From NCBI GenBank assembly GCA_003151955.1, contig PLZB01000008.1, positions 1 to 45,673 on the forward strand: 45,673 bases of DNA, written 5' to 3'. The notes beneath the pieces are model-generated. The model ran no database searches. It saw only the letters and a list, made by a program, of their open reading frames with translations, and was not told the origin of the DNA. The position numbers were made by a program, and so were the translations under genes. How positions within the stretch are numbered: the stretch's first letter is position 1; every line of letters starts with the position of its first letter. This document shows positions 1-7,477 of this stretch, piece after piece. This DNA comes from Acidimicrobiaceae bacterium (GTDB lineage: Bacteria; Actinomycetota; Acidimicrobiia; Acidimicrobiales; UBA8190).

Positions 1-1
1 C

Positions 2-739
2 TGGATGCACGACACCCTGGCCTACCTCCGCCGGGATCCCGTCCACCGGGCCCACCACCACGGCCAGCTCACCTTCCGGGGCCTCTACGCCTTCACCGAG
101 CACTACGTCCTCCCCCTCTCCCACGACGAGGTCGTCCACGGCAAGGGGTCCCTGGCCGCCATGATGCCGGGGGACGACTGGCAGAAGCTGGCCAACCTCC
201 GGCTCCTCTACGGCTACCAGTACACCCAGCCCGGCAAGAAGCTCCTCTTCATGGGGGACGAGATCGGCCAGTTCCAGGAGTGGAGCCACGAGCGGTCCCT
301 CGACTGGCACCTCCTCGACCAGCCCGCCCACGCCGGCCTCCTCCGGTTCGTGGCCGACCTGAACCGGCTCTACCGGGCCGAGCCCGCCCTCCACCGGCTC
401 GACTCCGACCCGGCCGGCTTCGAATGGGTCCAGGCCGACGACGCGGCCCGGGCCACCCTGAGCTACCTCCGCCGGGCCCCCGACGGCGCCAGCGTCCTCG
501 TCGTCTGCAACTTCACCCCCGTCCCCCGCCACAACCTCCTCCTCGGGGTGCCCGAGGCCGGCTTCTGGCGGGAGATCCTCAACAGCGACGCCACCGTCTA
601 CGGGGGGAGCGGCCTCGGGAACCTGGGCGGGGTCGAGGCCCAGCCCGTCCCCTGGCACGGCCGGCCCCGGACGGTGAACCTCACGGCCCCGCCCCTGGCC
701 GTCGTCTGCTTCCGGCTCGACCCCGACGGGGCCGGCTGA
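2..739 (+). CDS. glgB: 1,4-alpha-glucan branching enzyme GlgB (C-terminal part)
   Basis: Cytoplasmic GH13 enzyme that cuts an alpha-1,4 chain and rejoins it as an alpha-1,6 branch during glycogen synthesis. The frame is open from the window edge, so this is the last ~245 residues. [15 protein letters not shown] carries the transition-state-stabilising His-Asp of GH13 region [16 protein letters not shown] and the final all-beta domain ([10 protein letters not shown] through PLAVVCFRL) are typical of GlgB. The nucleophile and acid/base residues lie upstream of the window. The TGA ends one base before the ATG of glgX, so the two are co-transcribed. Identity is certain at family level. Confidence 0.97.
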   Translation, partial: WMHDTLAYLRRDPVHRAHHHGQLTFRGLYAFTEHYVLPLSHDEVVHGKGSLAAMMPGDDWQKLANLRLLYGYQYTQPGKKLLFMGDEIGQFQEWSHERSLDWHLLDQPAHAGLLRFVADLNRLYRAEPALHRLDSDPAGFEWVQADDAARATLSYLRRAPDGASVLVVCNFTPVPRHNLLLGVPEAGFWREILNSDATVYGGSGLGNLGGVEAQPVPWHGRPRTVNLTAPPLAVVCFRLDPDGAG

Positions 740-740
740 G

Positions 741-2861
741 ATGCGGGTCTGGCCCGGGTCCCCCCACCCCCTCGGGGCCACCTGGGACGGGGAGGGGGTC
801 AACTTCGCCCTCTTCTCCGAGCACGCCACCGCCGTCGAGCTCTCCATCTTCGACCACCCCGACGCGGCCCTCCCCGTGGACGCCGTCCCCATGCCGCTCG
901 CCACCGACCGGGTCTGGCACTGCTACCTCCCCGACGCCCGGCCCGGCACCCTCTACGGCTACCGGGTGTCGGGGCCCTGGGACCCCGAGCGGGGCCACCG
1001 CTTCAACCCGGCCAAGCTCCTCATCGACCCCTACGCCAAGGCCGTCTCCGGGGGGATCCGCTGGAGCGACGAGCTCTTCGGCCACGGCGCCGGCGGTCCC
1101 GACAACGACCTCGTCCTCGACCCCCGGGACTCGGCCGGGGGGATGCCCAAGGCCGTCGTCGTCGACCAGTCCTTCACCTGGGGGGAGGACCACCCCCCCC
1201 GGACCCCCTGGAACCGGACCGTCATCTACGAGGCCCACGTCCGGGGCATGACCATGACCCACCCCGACGTTCCCGAGCCTCTCCGGGGCACCTACCTCGG
1301 GCTGTCCTCCGACGCCGTCGTCGACCACCTCCTCGCCCTCGGGGTCACCGCCGTCGAGCTCATGCCCGTCCACCAGTTCGTGGCCGACCGCCACCTCGTG
1401 GACCAGGGGCTCACCAACTACTGGGGCTACAACACCCTGTCCTTCTTCGCCCCCCACGTCGGCTACGCCACCGGGGGCCTCGGCCGGCAGGTGAGCGAGT
1501 TCAAGTCGATGGTGAAGACCCTCCACCGGGCCGGCCTCGAGGTCATCCTCGACGTCGTCTACAACCACACCGGCGAGGGCAACCACCTGGGCCCCACTCT
1601 CTCGCTCCGGGGCCTCGACAACGCCGTCTACTACCGCCTCCAGCCCGGGAACCGCCGCTTCAACCTCGATTTCACCGGGACGGGGAACAGCCTCAACATC
1701 GTCCATCCCCGGACCATCGCCCTCATCATGGACAGCCTCCGCTACTGGGTCACCGACATGCATATCGACGGGTTCCGCTTCGATCTCGCCCCCGTCCTCA
1801 TCCGGGGCTTCGAGGACGGCAGCCGGAGCGCCTTCTTCGAGGTCATCGGCCAGGATCCCGTCCTGTCCCAGGTGAAGCTCATCGCCGAGCCCTGGGACGT
1901 CGGCCCCGACGGCTACCAACTGGGCCGGTTCCCACCGGGCTGGGCCGAGTGGAACGGGGCCTTCCGGGACTGCGTCCGCCGGTTCTGGCGGGGCGAGCCC
2001 GGCATGATCCCGGAGCTGGCCTCCCGGCTCACCGGCTCCTCCGACATCTACACCCCGAGCGGCCGCCGGACCTACGCCAGCGTCAACTTCGTCACCTGCC
2101 ACGACGGCTACACCCTGGCCGACCTGGTCGGCTTCGAGGAGCGCCACAACGAGGCCAACGGGGAGGACAACCGGGACGGGACCCCCGAGAACCACAGCCG
2201 GAACTGGGGGGTCGAGGGACCCACCGACTCCCACCGGATCAACCGGATCCGGGAGCGGATCAAGCGGAACATGCTGGCCACCCTCCTCTTCTCCCAGGGG
2301 GTCCGGATGCTCCTGGGCGGCGACGAGTTCGGCCGGAGCCAGCAGGGGAACAACAACGCCTACTGCCAGGACAACGACATCTCCTGGGTCAACTGGGACC
2401 TCGACGACTCGGCCCGGGACCTCCTCGACTACGTCCGGGAGCTCATCCGGATCTTCAAGGACAACCCGGTGCTCCGCCGCCGGGACTTCTTCAACGGCAT
2501 GCCCTTCACCCCCGGGGGGACGAAGGACGTCACCTGGATCCGGGACGACGGCGGCGAGATGACCGAGGCCGACTGGTCCGACGGGGAGCTCCGCTCCATC
2601 GGGATGCTCCTCTCCGGTCGGGCCACCGACGAGGTCGACGGCCGGGGCCGGCCCAGCTACGGCGACACCATCCTCCTCCTGCTCAACGGGGGGAACCGCT
2701 CCCGGCTCTCCGCCCTCCCCCCCATCGAGTGGCCCGGCATCTGGGAGGAGCTCCTCAACACGGCCCGCCTCCCCGGCCTCCGCCGGGTCCAGGGCGAGAC
2801 CGTGAACCTGGCCGCCCACTCCATCGTCCTCCTCCGCCACAACGAGCATCTCGAGGCGTAG
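741..2861 (+). CDS. glgX: Glycogen debranching enzyme GlgX (isoamylase-type)
   Basis: Hydrolyses alpha-1,6 branches of limit dextrins during glycogen turnover in the cytoplasm. At 706 residues it has the usual GlgX length: an N-terminal CBM48 (residues ~5-100, GATWDGEGVNFALFSEHA), a TIM-barrel catalytic domain, and a C-terminal beta domain. Catalytic residues by motif are Asp348 (GFRFDLAPVL), Glu383 (IAEPWDVG) and Asp455 (TCHDGYTL). The GlgX signature YCQDNDISWVNWDL is present. The start ATG lies 1 nt after the glgB stop, so translational coupling is likely. A homologous reading would be TreX/isoamylase, but the neighbourhood favours glycogen metabolism. Confidence 0.97.
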   Translation: MRVWPGSPHPLGATWDGEGVNFALFSEHATAVELSIFDHPDAALPVDAVPMPLATDRVWHCYLPDARPGTLYGYRVSGPWDPERGHRFNPAKLLIDPYAKAVSGGIRWSDELFGHGAGGPDNDLVLDPRDSAGGMPKAVVVDQSFTWGEDHPPRTPWNRTVIYEAHVRGMTMTHPDVPEPLRGTYLGLSSDAVVDHLLALGVTAVELMPVHQFVADRHLVDQGLTNYWGYNTLSFFAPHVGYATGGLGRQVSEFKSMVKTLHRAGLEVILDVVYNHTGEGNHLGPTLSLRGLDNAVYYRLQPGNRRFNLDFTGTGNSLNIVHPRTIALIMDSLRYWVTDMHIDGFRFDLAPVLIRGFEDGSRSAFFEVIGQDPVLSQVKLIAEPWDVGPDGYQLGRFPPGWAEWNGAFRDCVRRFWRGEPGMIPELASRLTGSSDIYTPSGRRTYASVNFVTCHDGYTLADLVGFEERHNEANGEDNRDGTPENHSRNWGVEGPTDSHRINRIRERIKRNMLATLLFSQGVRMLLGGDEFGRSQQGNNNAYCQDNDISWVNWDLDDSARDLLDYVRELIRIFKDNPVLRRRDFFNGMPFTPGGTKDVTWIRDDGGEMTEADWSDGELRSIGMLLSGRATDEVDGRGRPSYGDTILLLLNGGNRSRLSALPPIEWPGIWEELLNTARLPGLRRVQGETVNLAAHSIVLLRHNEHLEA

Positions 2862-2903
2862 GGGGGGTCCGGCCGGGGTTGATCGACCGGGACGGCGGTC
2901 GAA

Positions 2904-2979
2904 TATGCTCGTGGCGATGGAAGCGACCTCAGCCGCCCCGACGAACGCTCCCCGTCCCGGGGGCGTCGATCCCTGGTAG
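2904..2979 (+). other. Possible leaderless mini-ORF or gene remnant (20 aa)
   Basis: A TATGCT box at 2904-2909 sits 7 nt before ATG 2917, the same geometry as many first genes in this window. The frame reads MEATSAAPTNAPRPGGVDPW and stops at TAG 2977-2979. It could be the first codons of a gene cut off by arrival of the HigBA cassette, a short leader peptide, or chance. I recognise no family. The rest of 2862-3099 holds nothing else I can support. Confidence 0.25.
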
Positions 2980-3090
2980 GTCGATCAGGCTGGCTCTGTC
3001 GTCCCAGCGTGCATTCGGGTTTCGGGATGCGCCGCCTTCGGGTCAGCTCTGATTCCCACAGAGACGAGCCCTTGTCGTTACACCCCCTTT

Positions 3091-3106
3091 ATAGCGTCGA
3101 TGCTAT
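3091..3106. promoter_or_regulatory. Palindrome over the higB start (likely HigA operator)
   Basis: ATAGC-GTCGAT-GCTAT is a perfect 5-bp inverted repeat spanning the toxin start codon (ATG 3100). A TATAGC box (3090-3095) overlaps it. HigA-type antitoxins commonly repress their own operon at such sites. The assignment is inferred from position and symmetry. Confidence 0.5.
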
Positions 3107-3446
3107 GTGGGGTAGTTGAGCTCGAGCCCGAGATCCGGGACTGGTACGAAGCCCTCGAGGGTACCGACGCCGATCGGGTGCGTTTCCACATCGACCGCCT
3201 GGCGGAATTCGGCGCCCATTTGGACGAGCCTCACACTTGGCAACTGGATGGCAAGCGAGGCAACTTCGCTTCTTTCTCGGGGAGAGCGCTACACGGATTA
3301 CCTACTGGATCGCCCCGGGACGGCGGATCATCCTGCTGACCGTGTTGACGAAGTCGCAGCGTCAGGAGCGACGGGAGGTCCGTCGGGCGAAACAAGCGAT
3401 GGAGCGGTGCGCGGCTGAGTCGCACACCGCTGACGAGGAGGATTGA
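3100..3446 (+). pseudogene. higB: HigB/RelE-type (Gp49-like) toxin gene with a frameshift
   Basis: The family encodes a ribosome-dependent mRNA endonuclease toxin. The first part (ATG 3100, VELEPEIRDWYEAL through QLDGK, ending at 3255) and the second part (RQLRFFLGESATRITYWIAPGRRIILLTV to the TGA at 3444-3446) belong to one Gp49-like protein but lie in different frames. The break is at 3256-3258: restoring one base turns AAG-CG-AGG into AAG-CNG-AGG and rejoins the frame. As it stands, translation runs into unrelated residues and stops at 3337-3339, losing the catalytic C-terminal half. Gene order toxin-then-antitoxin is typical of HigBA. It is either a real inactivation or a one-base sequence error. 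Several codons (GCG, CGA, TCT) differ from the surrounding CGG/CTC/GTC-rich genes, suggesting acquired DNA. Confidence 0.8.
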
Positions 3447-3451
3447 ACCTC

Positions 3452-3805
3452 ATGGCGAAGCGCACGAGCTGGGAAGAGATCAAGGCCAGGCGCCCTCTGA
3501 CCGAGGAGGGCAGCGCCGCCTACGAGGACGAGGCGCGAATCAGCGGATTCAGGGAGCTGGTCTTCCGTCTTCGCACCGAGGCAGGAATCAGCCAGACGGA
3601 GCTGGCGAAGCGGATGGGCACCACGCAGTCGGCCATCGCCCGGCTGGAGGGTGGAGGAACCCGGCCCACGCTTGTGACCCTCGAAAAGCTCGCTACCGCG
3701 GTGGGAGCCCACCTCGCGGTCGCTGTCGGGGAGAAGCTCTCCGACAATCGAAGCATCGCCAAGCTCGTACGAGAGGGTCATGCCGTGATTCGCCACGCCA
3801 GCTGA
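3452..3805 (+). CDS. higA: HigA-like antitoxin, XRE-family HTH
   Basis: 117-residue DNA-binding antitoxin expected to neutralise the adjacent toxin and repress the operon. The helix-turn-helix lies at about residues 45-67 (ISQTELAKRMGTTQSAIARLEGG), followed by the usual TLEKLATAVGAHLAV segment. I chose ATG 3452 because a strong GAGGAGG Shine-Dalgarno (3435-3441) lies 10 nt upstream. An in-frame TTG at 3443 overlapping the toxin stop is the alternative. The antitoxin is intact while its toxin is frameshifted, the viable outcome for a decaying toxin-antitoxin module. It may still bind the palindrome at 3091-3106. Confidence 0.85.
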   Translation: MAKRTSWEEIKARRPLTEEGSAAYEDEARISGFRELVFRLRTEAGISQTELAKRMGTTQSAIARLEGGGTRPTLVTLEKLATAVGAHLAVAVGEKLSDNRSIAKLVREGHAVIRHAS

Positions 3806-3833
3806 TCCTGTCGGGCAGTAGGCTGGATGACCG

Positions 3834-4082
3834 ATGACTATCTTCATCCTGCTGGGCGTCGTCATCGTCGCAGGGTTGGTTCGTCAAGCAGCCTGGAGGC
3901 GGTTCCGCAGACGGGATGTCGACCTCGCTCGCCAACGTAGGGATCTTCGCCGCCAAGGGCGACTGGGCCGTCGCGGCTGCTCGTCACGCGGCCGCATCAC
4001 GCTCCACCGCTACACCGGTTCCGGTTCGTCCACCTGGGCCGACACCTCGACCTCAGGGCGGATCTGGGCCTGGCGGGCATAG
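3834..4082 (+). CDS. Small hypothetical membrane protein (weak)
   Basis: An 82-residue reading frame with one hydrophobic segment at residues 2-16 (TIFILLGVVIVAGLV), then a strongly basic Arg-rich stretch. A TAGGCT box at 3819-3824 lies 9 nt before the ATG, compatible with a leaderless start. The last ~24 codons run antisense into the end of the YihY gene, so the natural C-terminus may have been lost. I recognise no family. It could be a remnant carried with the HigBA cassette. Confidence 0.35.
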   Translation: MTIFILLGVVIVAGLVRQAAWRRFRRRDVDLARQRRDLRRQGRLGRRGCSSRGRITLHRYTGSGSSTWADTSTSGRIWAWRA

Positions 4083-4996
4083 GTGACGAGCATCTGCCGG
4101 TCGACTGTGGTGAGCGGTGGCGGGGCCAGGGCCCGGGGCCAGAGCCGGCGGGCCCTGACCACGTTCACCTCGGCGCCGTAGAGGACGATCCGGACCACCA
4201 CCGCGATCCACCAGAGCAGCCCGAGGACGACGGTGAAGGTTCCGTAGACCGGGGTCATCCGTGTGACCACGTGGCCGATGAGGAGCCCCCCGAGGAGCTG
4301 GAGAACGGTCCAGGCCACCCCGGCCAGAGCCGCCCCCGGGACCAGGTCCCGGGTCCCGATCTCCTTGGGGGTGAGGGCCCGGAACACCCCCACCATGAGG
4401 CCGGCGTTAACGGCTGTCGACAGGAGGAGGACGGCCACCCGGCCGACGACAGCCGCGTTCCCGCTCAGGCCGGTCACCCCGGCCAGGGCCCCCAGCCCGC
4501 TGCTCACCACCAGGAAGACGGCGAAGACCCCGAGGACGGCCAGGCTCCGGACCACCCGGGGCCCGAACCCGGGCCGGTCGGCCCGAGGGATGTTCCAGAC
4601 CTGGGCCATCACGTACTGGCCGGCCTGGACCGACCCCAGGGCTCCCCAGAGGAGTCCGGCCAGGCCCACCGTCAGGCTGACGGGGCTGTTGCGGTGGAGG
4701 GCCCGGATGGTGTCCCCCAGATCTGTGCCGAGCACGGGGAACTGCCGGGTGGCCGAGTTGACGATCCGGTTGATGAGATCCTCGTTCCCCCCGATCACCA
4801 TCCCGAGGACGGTGATGAGGACGAGCAGCAGCGGGAAGATCGAGAGGAACCCGTAGTAGGTGAGCTGGGCGGCCAGGCTCCCTCCCAGGTCGTCGCCGAA
4901 CTTCTTGTTGACGGCCACCACGAAGGCCAGGGGGCCCGTCCGTTGCTGGAAGGCGTCGAACCGGCGGACGAGCCGGACGGCGGCGTTGTCGGTCAC
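4010..4996 (-). CDS. YihY/BrkB-family integral membrane protein
   Basis: 328-residue inner-membrane protein of the YihY/virulence factor BrkB family, for which no biochemical function is firmly established. Family features are LAAQLTYYGFLSIFPLLLVLITVLG (residues ~35-60) and about six hydrophobic segments. The middle carries AGLLWGALGSVQAGQYVMAQVWNIP, and TPVYGTFTVVLGLLWWIAVVVRIVLYGAEVN closes the membrane domain. The C-terminal ~45 residues are cytoplasmic and acidic. The start is GTG at 4994-4996, overlapping the stop of the polymerase gene by 4 bp (GTGA), so it is translated second from the same mRNA. The pairing with a repair polymerase has no obvious functional logic. Confidence 0.9.
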   Translation of the reverse strand: MTDNAAVRLVRRFDAFQQRTGPLAFVVAVNKKFGDDLGGSLAAQLTYYGFLSIFPLLLVLITVLGMVIGGNEDLINRIVNSATRQFPVLGTDLGDTIRALHRNSPVSLTVGLAGLLWGALGSVQAGQYVMAQVWNIPRADRPGFGPRVVRSLAVLGVFAVFLVVSSGLGALAGVTGLSGNAAVVGRVAVLLLSTAVNAGLMVGVFRALTPKEIGTRDLVPGAALAGVAWTVLQLLGGLLIGHVVTRMTPVYGTFTVVLGLLWWIAVVVRIVLYGAEVNVVRARRLWPRALAPPPLTTVDRQMLVTYARQAQIRPEVEVSAQVDEPEPV

Positions 4997-5910
4997 CCGG
5001 GGACCAGGTGGGCGGGGATCTGCTGGACGAGGGAGGTCACCGGGCCGAAGAGGTCCCCGTCGGTGTCCACCCGGGCCAGGACGTCGGCCGGGAGGAACTC
5101 CAGGACCGGCGCCTTGGGCTTGCGGCCCGAGAGGACCGACTCGATCTCCTCCCAGTGGAGGGGGGTCGACACCGTGGGCCGGGGCCGGGCCCGGACCGAG
5201 TAGACCGACACCGTCGTCTTGCTCCGGCTGTTCTGGCTCCAGTCGATGAAGACCCGGCCCTCCCGGACGGTCTTCGCCATGGTGGAGACGACCAGCTCGG
5301 GGTGCTCCTGCTCGAGGAGCCGGGCCACCGAGTGGGCCAGGGCGCTGGTGGTCGTGAAGTCCACCTGGCTGTGGAGGGGAACGTAGACCTGGAGCCCCTT
5401 CGATCCCGAGGTCTTGGCGAACCCCTCCAGGCCGAGATGCCCGAGGAGCTCCCGGAGCCACCAGGCCACCCGGGCACACTCGATCACCCCCGCAGGCGGT
5501 CCCGGGTCGAGGTCGAAGACGAGGACGGTGGGCCGGTCGGGCTCGGCGGCCAGGGCCAGCGAGGGGTGGAGCTCGACGGCGGCCATCGCCGCCAGCCAGA
5601 CCAGGGTGGGGACGTCCTCCACCGAGCAGGCCCGGTAGGGGGCGGCCCGGTGGGGGACCACCTCGACCGTGGCCATCCAGTCCGGGGCGTGCTTCGGGAT
5701 CCGCTTCTCGAAGAAGCTGATCCCCTCCACCCCGTCCGGAAACCGCCGCATGGTGAGGGCCCGGCCGGCCAGATGGGGGACGAGGACCGGCCCGACCGCC
5801 TCGTAGAAGTCGATCAGCTCGCCCTTCGTGAACCCGGTCTCCGGGTAGAGGACCTTCTCCACGTTCTTCCGGACCACGACCCGGTCACCGGGGTCCACAG
5901 GGGAGGCCAT
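4993..5910 (-). CDS. Stand-alone LigD-type polymerase (PolDom, AEP primase fold)
   Basis: 305-residue archaeo-eukaryotic-primase-fold polymerase of the LigD PolDom type. In bacterial non-homologous end joining this domain fills gaps and adds ribonucleotides. Metal-binding motif FDLDPG holds Asp133/Asp135, the nucleotide-binding loop TSGSKGL is at 167-173, and the third acidic residue is Asp223 in FIDWSQN. No ligase or phosphoesterase domain is attached, and no Ku gene lies in the window. I chose ATG 5908-5910 because a TAACCT box (5918-5923, minus strand) lies exactly 7 nt upstream, indicating a leaderless message. Upstream in-frame ATGs (5928, 6000) give an atypical N-terminus. Confidence 0.92.
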   Translation of the reverse strand: MASPVDPGDRVVVRKNVEKVLYPETGFTKGELIDFYEAVGPVLVPHLAGRALTMRRFPDGVEGISFFEKRIPKHAPDWMATVEVVPHRAAPYRACSVEDVPTLVWLAAMAAVELHPSLALAAEPDRPTVLVFDLDPGPPAGVIECARVAWWLRELLGHLGLEGFAKTSGSKGLQVYVPLHSQVDFTTTSALAHSVARLLEQEHPELVVSTMAKTVREGRVFIDWSQNSRSKTTVSVYSVRARPRPTVSTPLHWEEIESVLSGRKPKAPVLEFLPADVLARVDTDGDLFGPVTSLVQQIPAHLVPG

Positions 5911-5917
5911 TCCCGCC

Positions 5918-5923
5918 AGGTTA
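5918..5923 (-). promoter_or_regulatory. -10 box for the LigD-polymerase operon
   Basis: TAACCT on the minus strand, 7 nt before ATG 5910. It supports that start and a leaderless transcript. No convincing -35 is seen. Confidence 0.5.
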
Positions 5924-5952
5924 GACATCCTCCGGGGTCCGGACGCGTCGAA

Positions 5953-5972
5953 GGGCGCCCCTGCGGGCGCCC
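5953..5972. terminator. GC hairpin between small ORF/RNA and polymerase gene
   Basis: GGGCGCCC-CTGC-GGGCGCCC forms a perfect 8-bp stem with a 4-nt loop and no T-tract. It lies downstream (minus strand) of the small ORF at 6013-6132 and upstream of the polymerase promoter, a plausible place for a terminator. Confidence 0.4.
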
Positions 5973-6012
5973 CCCGACGACTACGACTGCTGAAAGGCAC
6001 TGGTCTCCCGGA

Positions 6013-6168
6013 CTACGCCGGACGGGACGAGCTCCCGGCTAGGACGGCCAGCAGGTGTCTGGCTTGGATTCGCCAGGTGGTCCAGCAAGCCGCCTCAGCG
6101 GCCAGCCACCTCCAGCGTCCCAAATGGTTCACTACTCAGTTGGACCACCTCCTTTCTCTGGTGCCCAT
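6013..6168 (-). ncRNA. Candidate structured RNA with perfect extended SD and small ORF
   Basis: On the minus strand, AGAAAGGAGGTGGTCCA (6157-6141) is complementary to almost the whole 3' tail of 16S rRNA. Ten of its bases (AGGTGGTCCA, 6150-6141) are exactly complementary to TGGACCACCT at 6084-6075. A second AGGTGG (6111-6106) can pair with the same downstream segment around a GCCGC-TGAG-GCGGC hairpin, giving two mutually exclusive folds. A 39-codon ORF begins at GTG 6132-6130 (VNHLGRWRWLAAEAACW...) and ends at TAG 6015-6013; its Trp-Thr-Thr codons form the anti-SD strand. An upstream 10-codon frame (ATG 6168, MGTRERRWSN, TGA 6138-6136) runs over the SD in the same frame. A TACCAT-like -10 lies just upstream. 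I cannot match it to a named RNA family. Function is inference. Confidence 0.45.
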
Positions 6169-6218
6169 ATGGTAATCACAGCGCCCCCTCCCGGGGGTGT
6201 CATTCCCAGGGAGCCCCC

Positions 6219-6863
6219 ATGTCCGTCTCCGACGCCCGGGCCGAGATCTCCGGCCGCCTCCTCGAGCTCGGGGCCGCCACCCTGGGGGAGTCGGGCGCCC
6301 ACCGGATGCCCCCCCGGGTCCACGGCGTCTGGCCCGGGGCCCGCCTGGCCGCCCCCGCCTTCCCCGCCTCCTGCACCCGGGGCGACAACCTGGCCATCCA
6401 CGTGGCCGTAACCCGGGCCCCGGCCGGGTCCGTCCTCGTGGTCGACATCGGCGACACCCACGACTTCGGTTACTGGGGCGAGGTCCTCACCACCGCGGCC
6501 GAGACCCGGGGGATCCTCGGTCTCGTCATCGACGGCGGGGTCCGGGACGTGGCCGCCCTCGAGGCTCACGGCTTCCCTGTCTTCGCCACCACCGTCGCCC
6601 TCACCGGCGCCTCCAAGCGGGCCGCCGGCACGGCCGGGGTCACCACCCGGGTGGCCGGCGTCAGCGTGGCCCCCGGGGACTGGGTCGTCGGCGACGCCGA
6701 CGGTGTCGTCGTCGTCCCTGCCGCCGCTCTCGACGACGTCCTCGCCGCCGCCGCGGCCCGGTCCGCCAAGGAGGCCGCTCTCTTCGAGGCACTCCGGGCC
6801 GGGGCCACCACCATCGAGCTCCTCGACCTCGACCCCTCCCACATCGACGGCCCGGCCGGCTGA
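6219..6863 (+). CDS. RraA-like protein / HMG-CHA aldolase family
   Basis: 214-residue member of the RraA/4-carboxy-4-hydroxy-2-oxoadipate aldolase family. Some members are divalent-metal class II aldolases or oxaloacetate decarboxylases; others (RraA) inhibit RNase E. Diagnostic segments are VVDIGDTHDFGYWGEVL (residues ~74-90), GLVIDGGVRD (101-110, with the conserved Arg109-Asp110 used by the aldolases), and GDADGVVVVP near the end. Retention of the Arg-Asp pair and the glycine loop suggests an enzyme rather than a pure RNase E regulator. It is transcribed away from the candidate RNA at 6013-6168. The following sigma/PBP genes have their own promoter. Confidence 0.88.
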   Translation: MSVSDARAEISGRLLELGAATLGESGAHRMPPRVHGVWPGARLAAPAFPASCTRGDNLAIHVAVTRAPAGSVLVVDIGDTHDFGYWGEVLTTAAETRGILGLVIDGGVRDVAALEAHGFPVFATTVALTGASKRAAGTAGVTTRVAGVSVAPGDWVVGDADGVVVVPAAALDDVLAAAAARSAKEAALFEALRAGATTIELLDLDPSHIDGPAG

Positions 6864-6880
6864 CCCCCTCCGGGACCCAG

Positions 6881-6908
6881 GTAAACCTTTCGGCCCCAGG
6901 TCGCGTCT
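6881..6908 (+). promoter_or_regulatory. Putative ECF-type promoter for the sigma/PBP-like operon
   Basis: GTAAACC (6881-6887), a 16-nt spacer, then CGTCT (6904-6908) matches the AAC...CGTC layout of extracytoplasmic-function sigma promoters. It is bracketed by the perfect repeat GACCCAG (6874-6880) / CTGGGTC (6907-6913). Autoregulation by the downstream sigma factor is inferred. Confidence 0.5.
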
Positions 6909-6970
6909 GGGTCAGTGTGATCCGGTCGAGCGCAGCGTTGGTGGACGATCCGGGCCGGGAAGGCGGGACG

Positions 6971-7477
6971 ATGGCTGGACGAGTGGAGCGGACCCGACCG
7001 GACCCGGCCGGCTTCGACGCCCTCTTCCGGGACCGCTACCCCGAGATGGCCCGCCTGGCCGGCTGGCTCGTCGGGGACTTCGGGGCCGGCGAGGAGATGG
7101 CCCAGGAGGCCTTCGCCCGCCTCCTCGACCGTTGGGACCGGACCGAATCACCTCCCGCCTACCTCCGGACCATCCTCGTCAACCTGTGCCGGGCCCACGT
7201 GCGACGGGCCATCGTCGTCCGTCGCCATCCCCCCGAGCCGCCCCAGCCGGCGGCCGGCCCGGAAGCCGGCACCGAGGCGATGGGGGAGCGCGACGCACTG
7301 CGCCTGGCCTTGCGCCGGCTCCCCCGCCGCCAGCGTGAGGCCGTCGTCCTCCGCTACTACGGCGATCTCTCCCTGGCCGAGGTGGCCGAGGCCATGGCCA
7401 TCACCACGGGCGCCGTCAAGGCCCATCTCCACCGGGCCCTGGCCGCCCTGTCCGACCGACTGGAGGGACTCCGATGA
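6971..7477 (+). CDS. ECF RNA polymerase sigma factor
   Basis: 168-residue sigma-70-family ECF factor with region 2 (ALFRDRYPEMARLAGWLVGD, EEMAQEAFARLLDRWD; residues ~15-58) and region 4 (LRRLPRRQREAVVLRYYGD, LAEVAEAMAITTGAVKAHLHRAL; ~112-160). There is no region 1.1 or 3. ATG 6971 is preceded by a GGAAGGCGGGA purine stretch as ribosome binding site. The gene overlaps the PBP-like gene by 4 bp (ATGA at 7474-7477), the position normally taken by the cognate anti-sigma factor. It probably drives its own promoter at 6881-6908. Subgroup assignment would need a profile comparison. Confidence 0.94.
   Translation: MAGRVERTRPDPAGFDALFRDRYPEMARLAGWLVGDFGAGEEMAQEAFARLLDRWDRTESPPAYLRTILVNLCRAHVRRAIVVRRHPPEPPQPAAGPEAGTEAMGERDALRLALRRLPRRQREAVVLRYYGDLSLAEVAEAMAITTGAVKAHLHRALAALSDRLEGLR

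Noticed and set aside
681..2849. 722-codon open frame antisense to glgX
   Set aside because: Low-complexity Gly/Val/Asp-rich product from the mirror of GC3-biased codons; glgX motifs on the plus strand are decisive.
6136..6138. In-frame TGA between the 10-codon frame and the 39-codon ORF, possible selenocysteine or readthrough
   Set aside because: No SECIS-like hairpin or selenoprotein family is recognisable; a normal stop followed by re-initiation at GTG is simpler.
6141..6157. Plus strand resembles the 3' end of 16S rRNA
   Set aside because: Only ~17 bases match and nothing upstream resembles 16S rRNA; the minus-strand SD reading explains it better.
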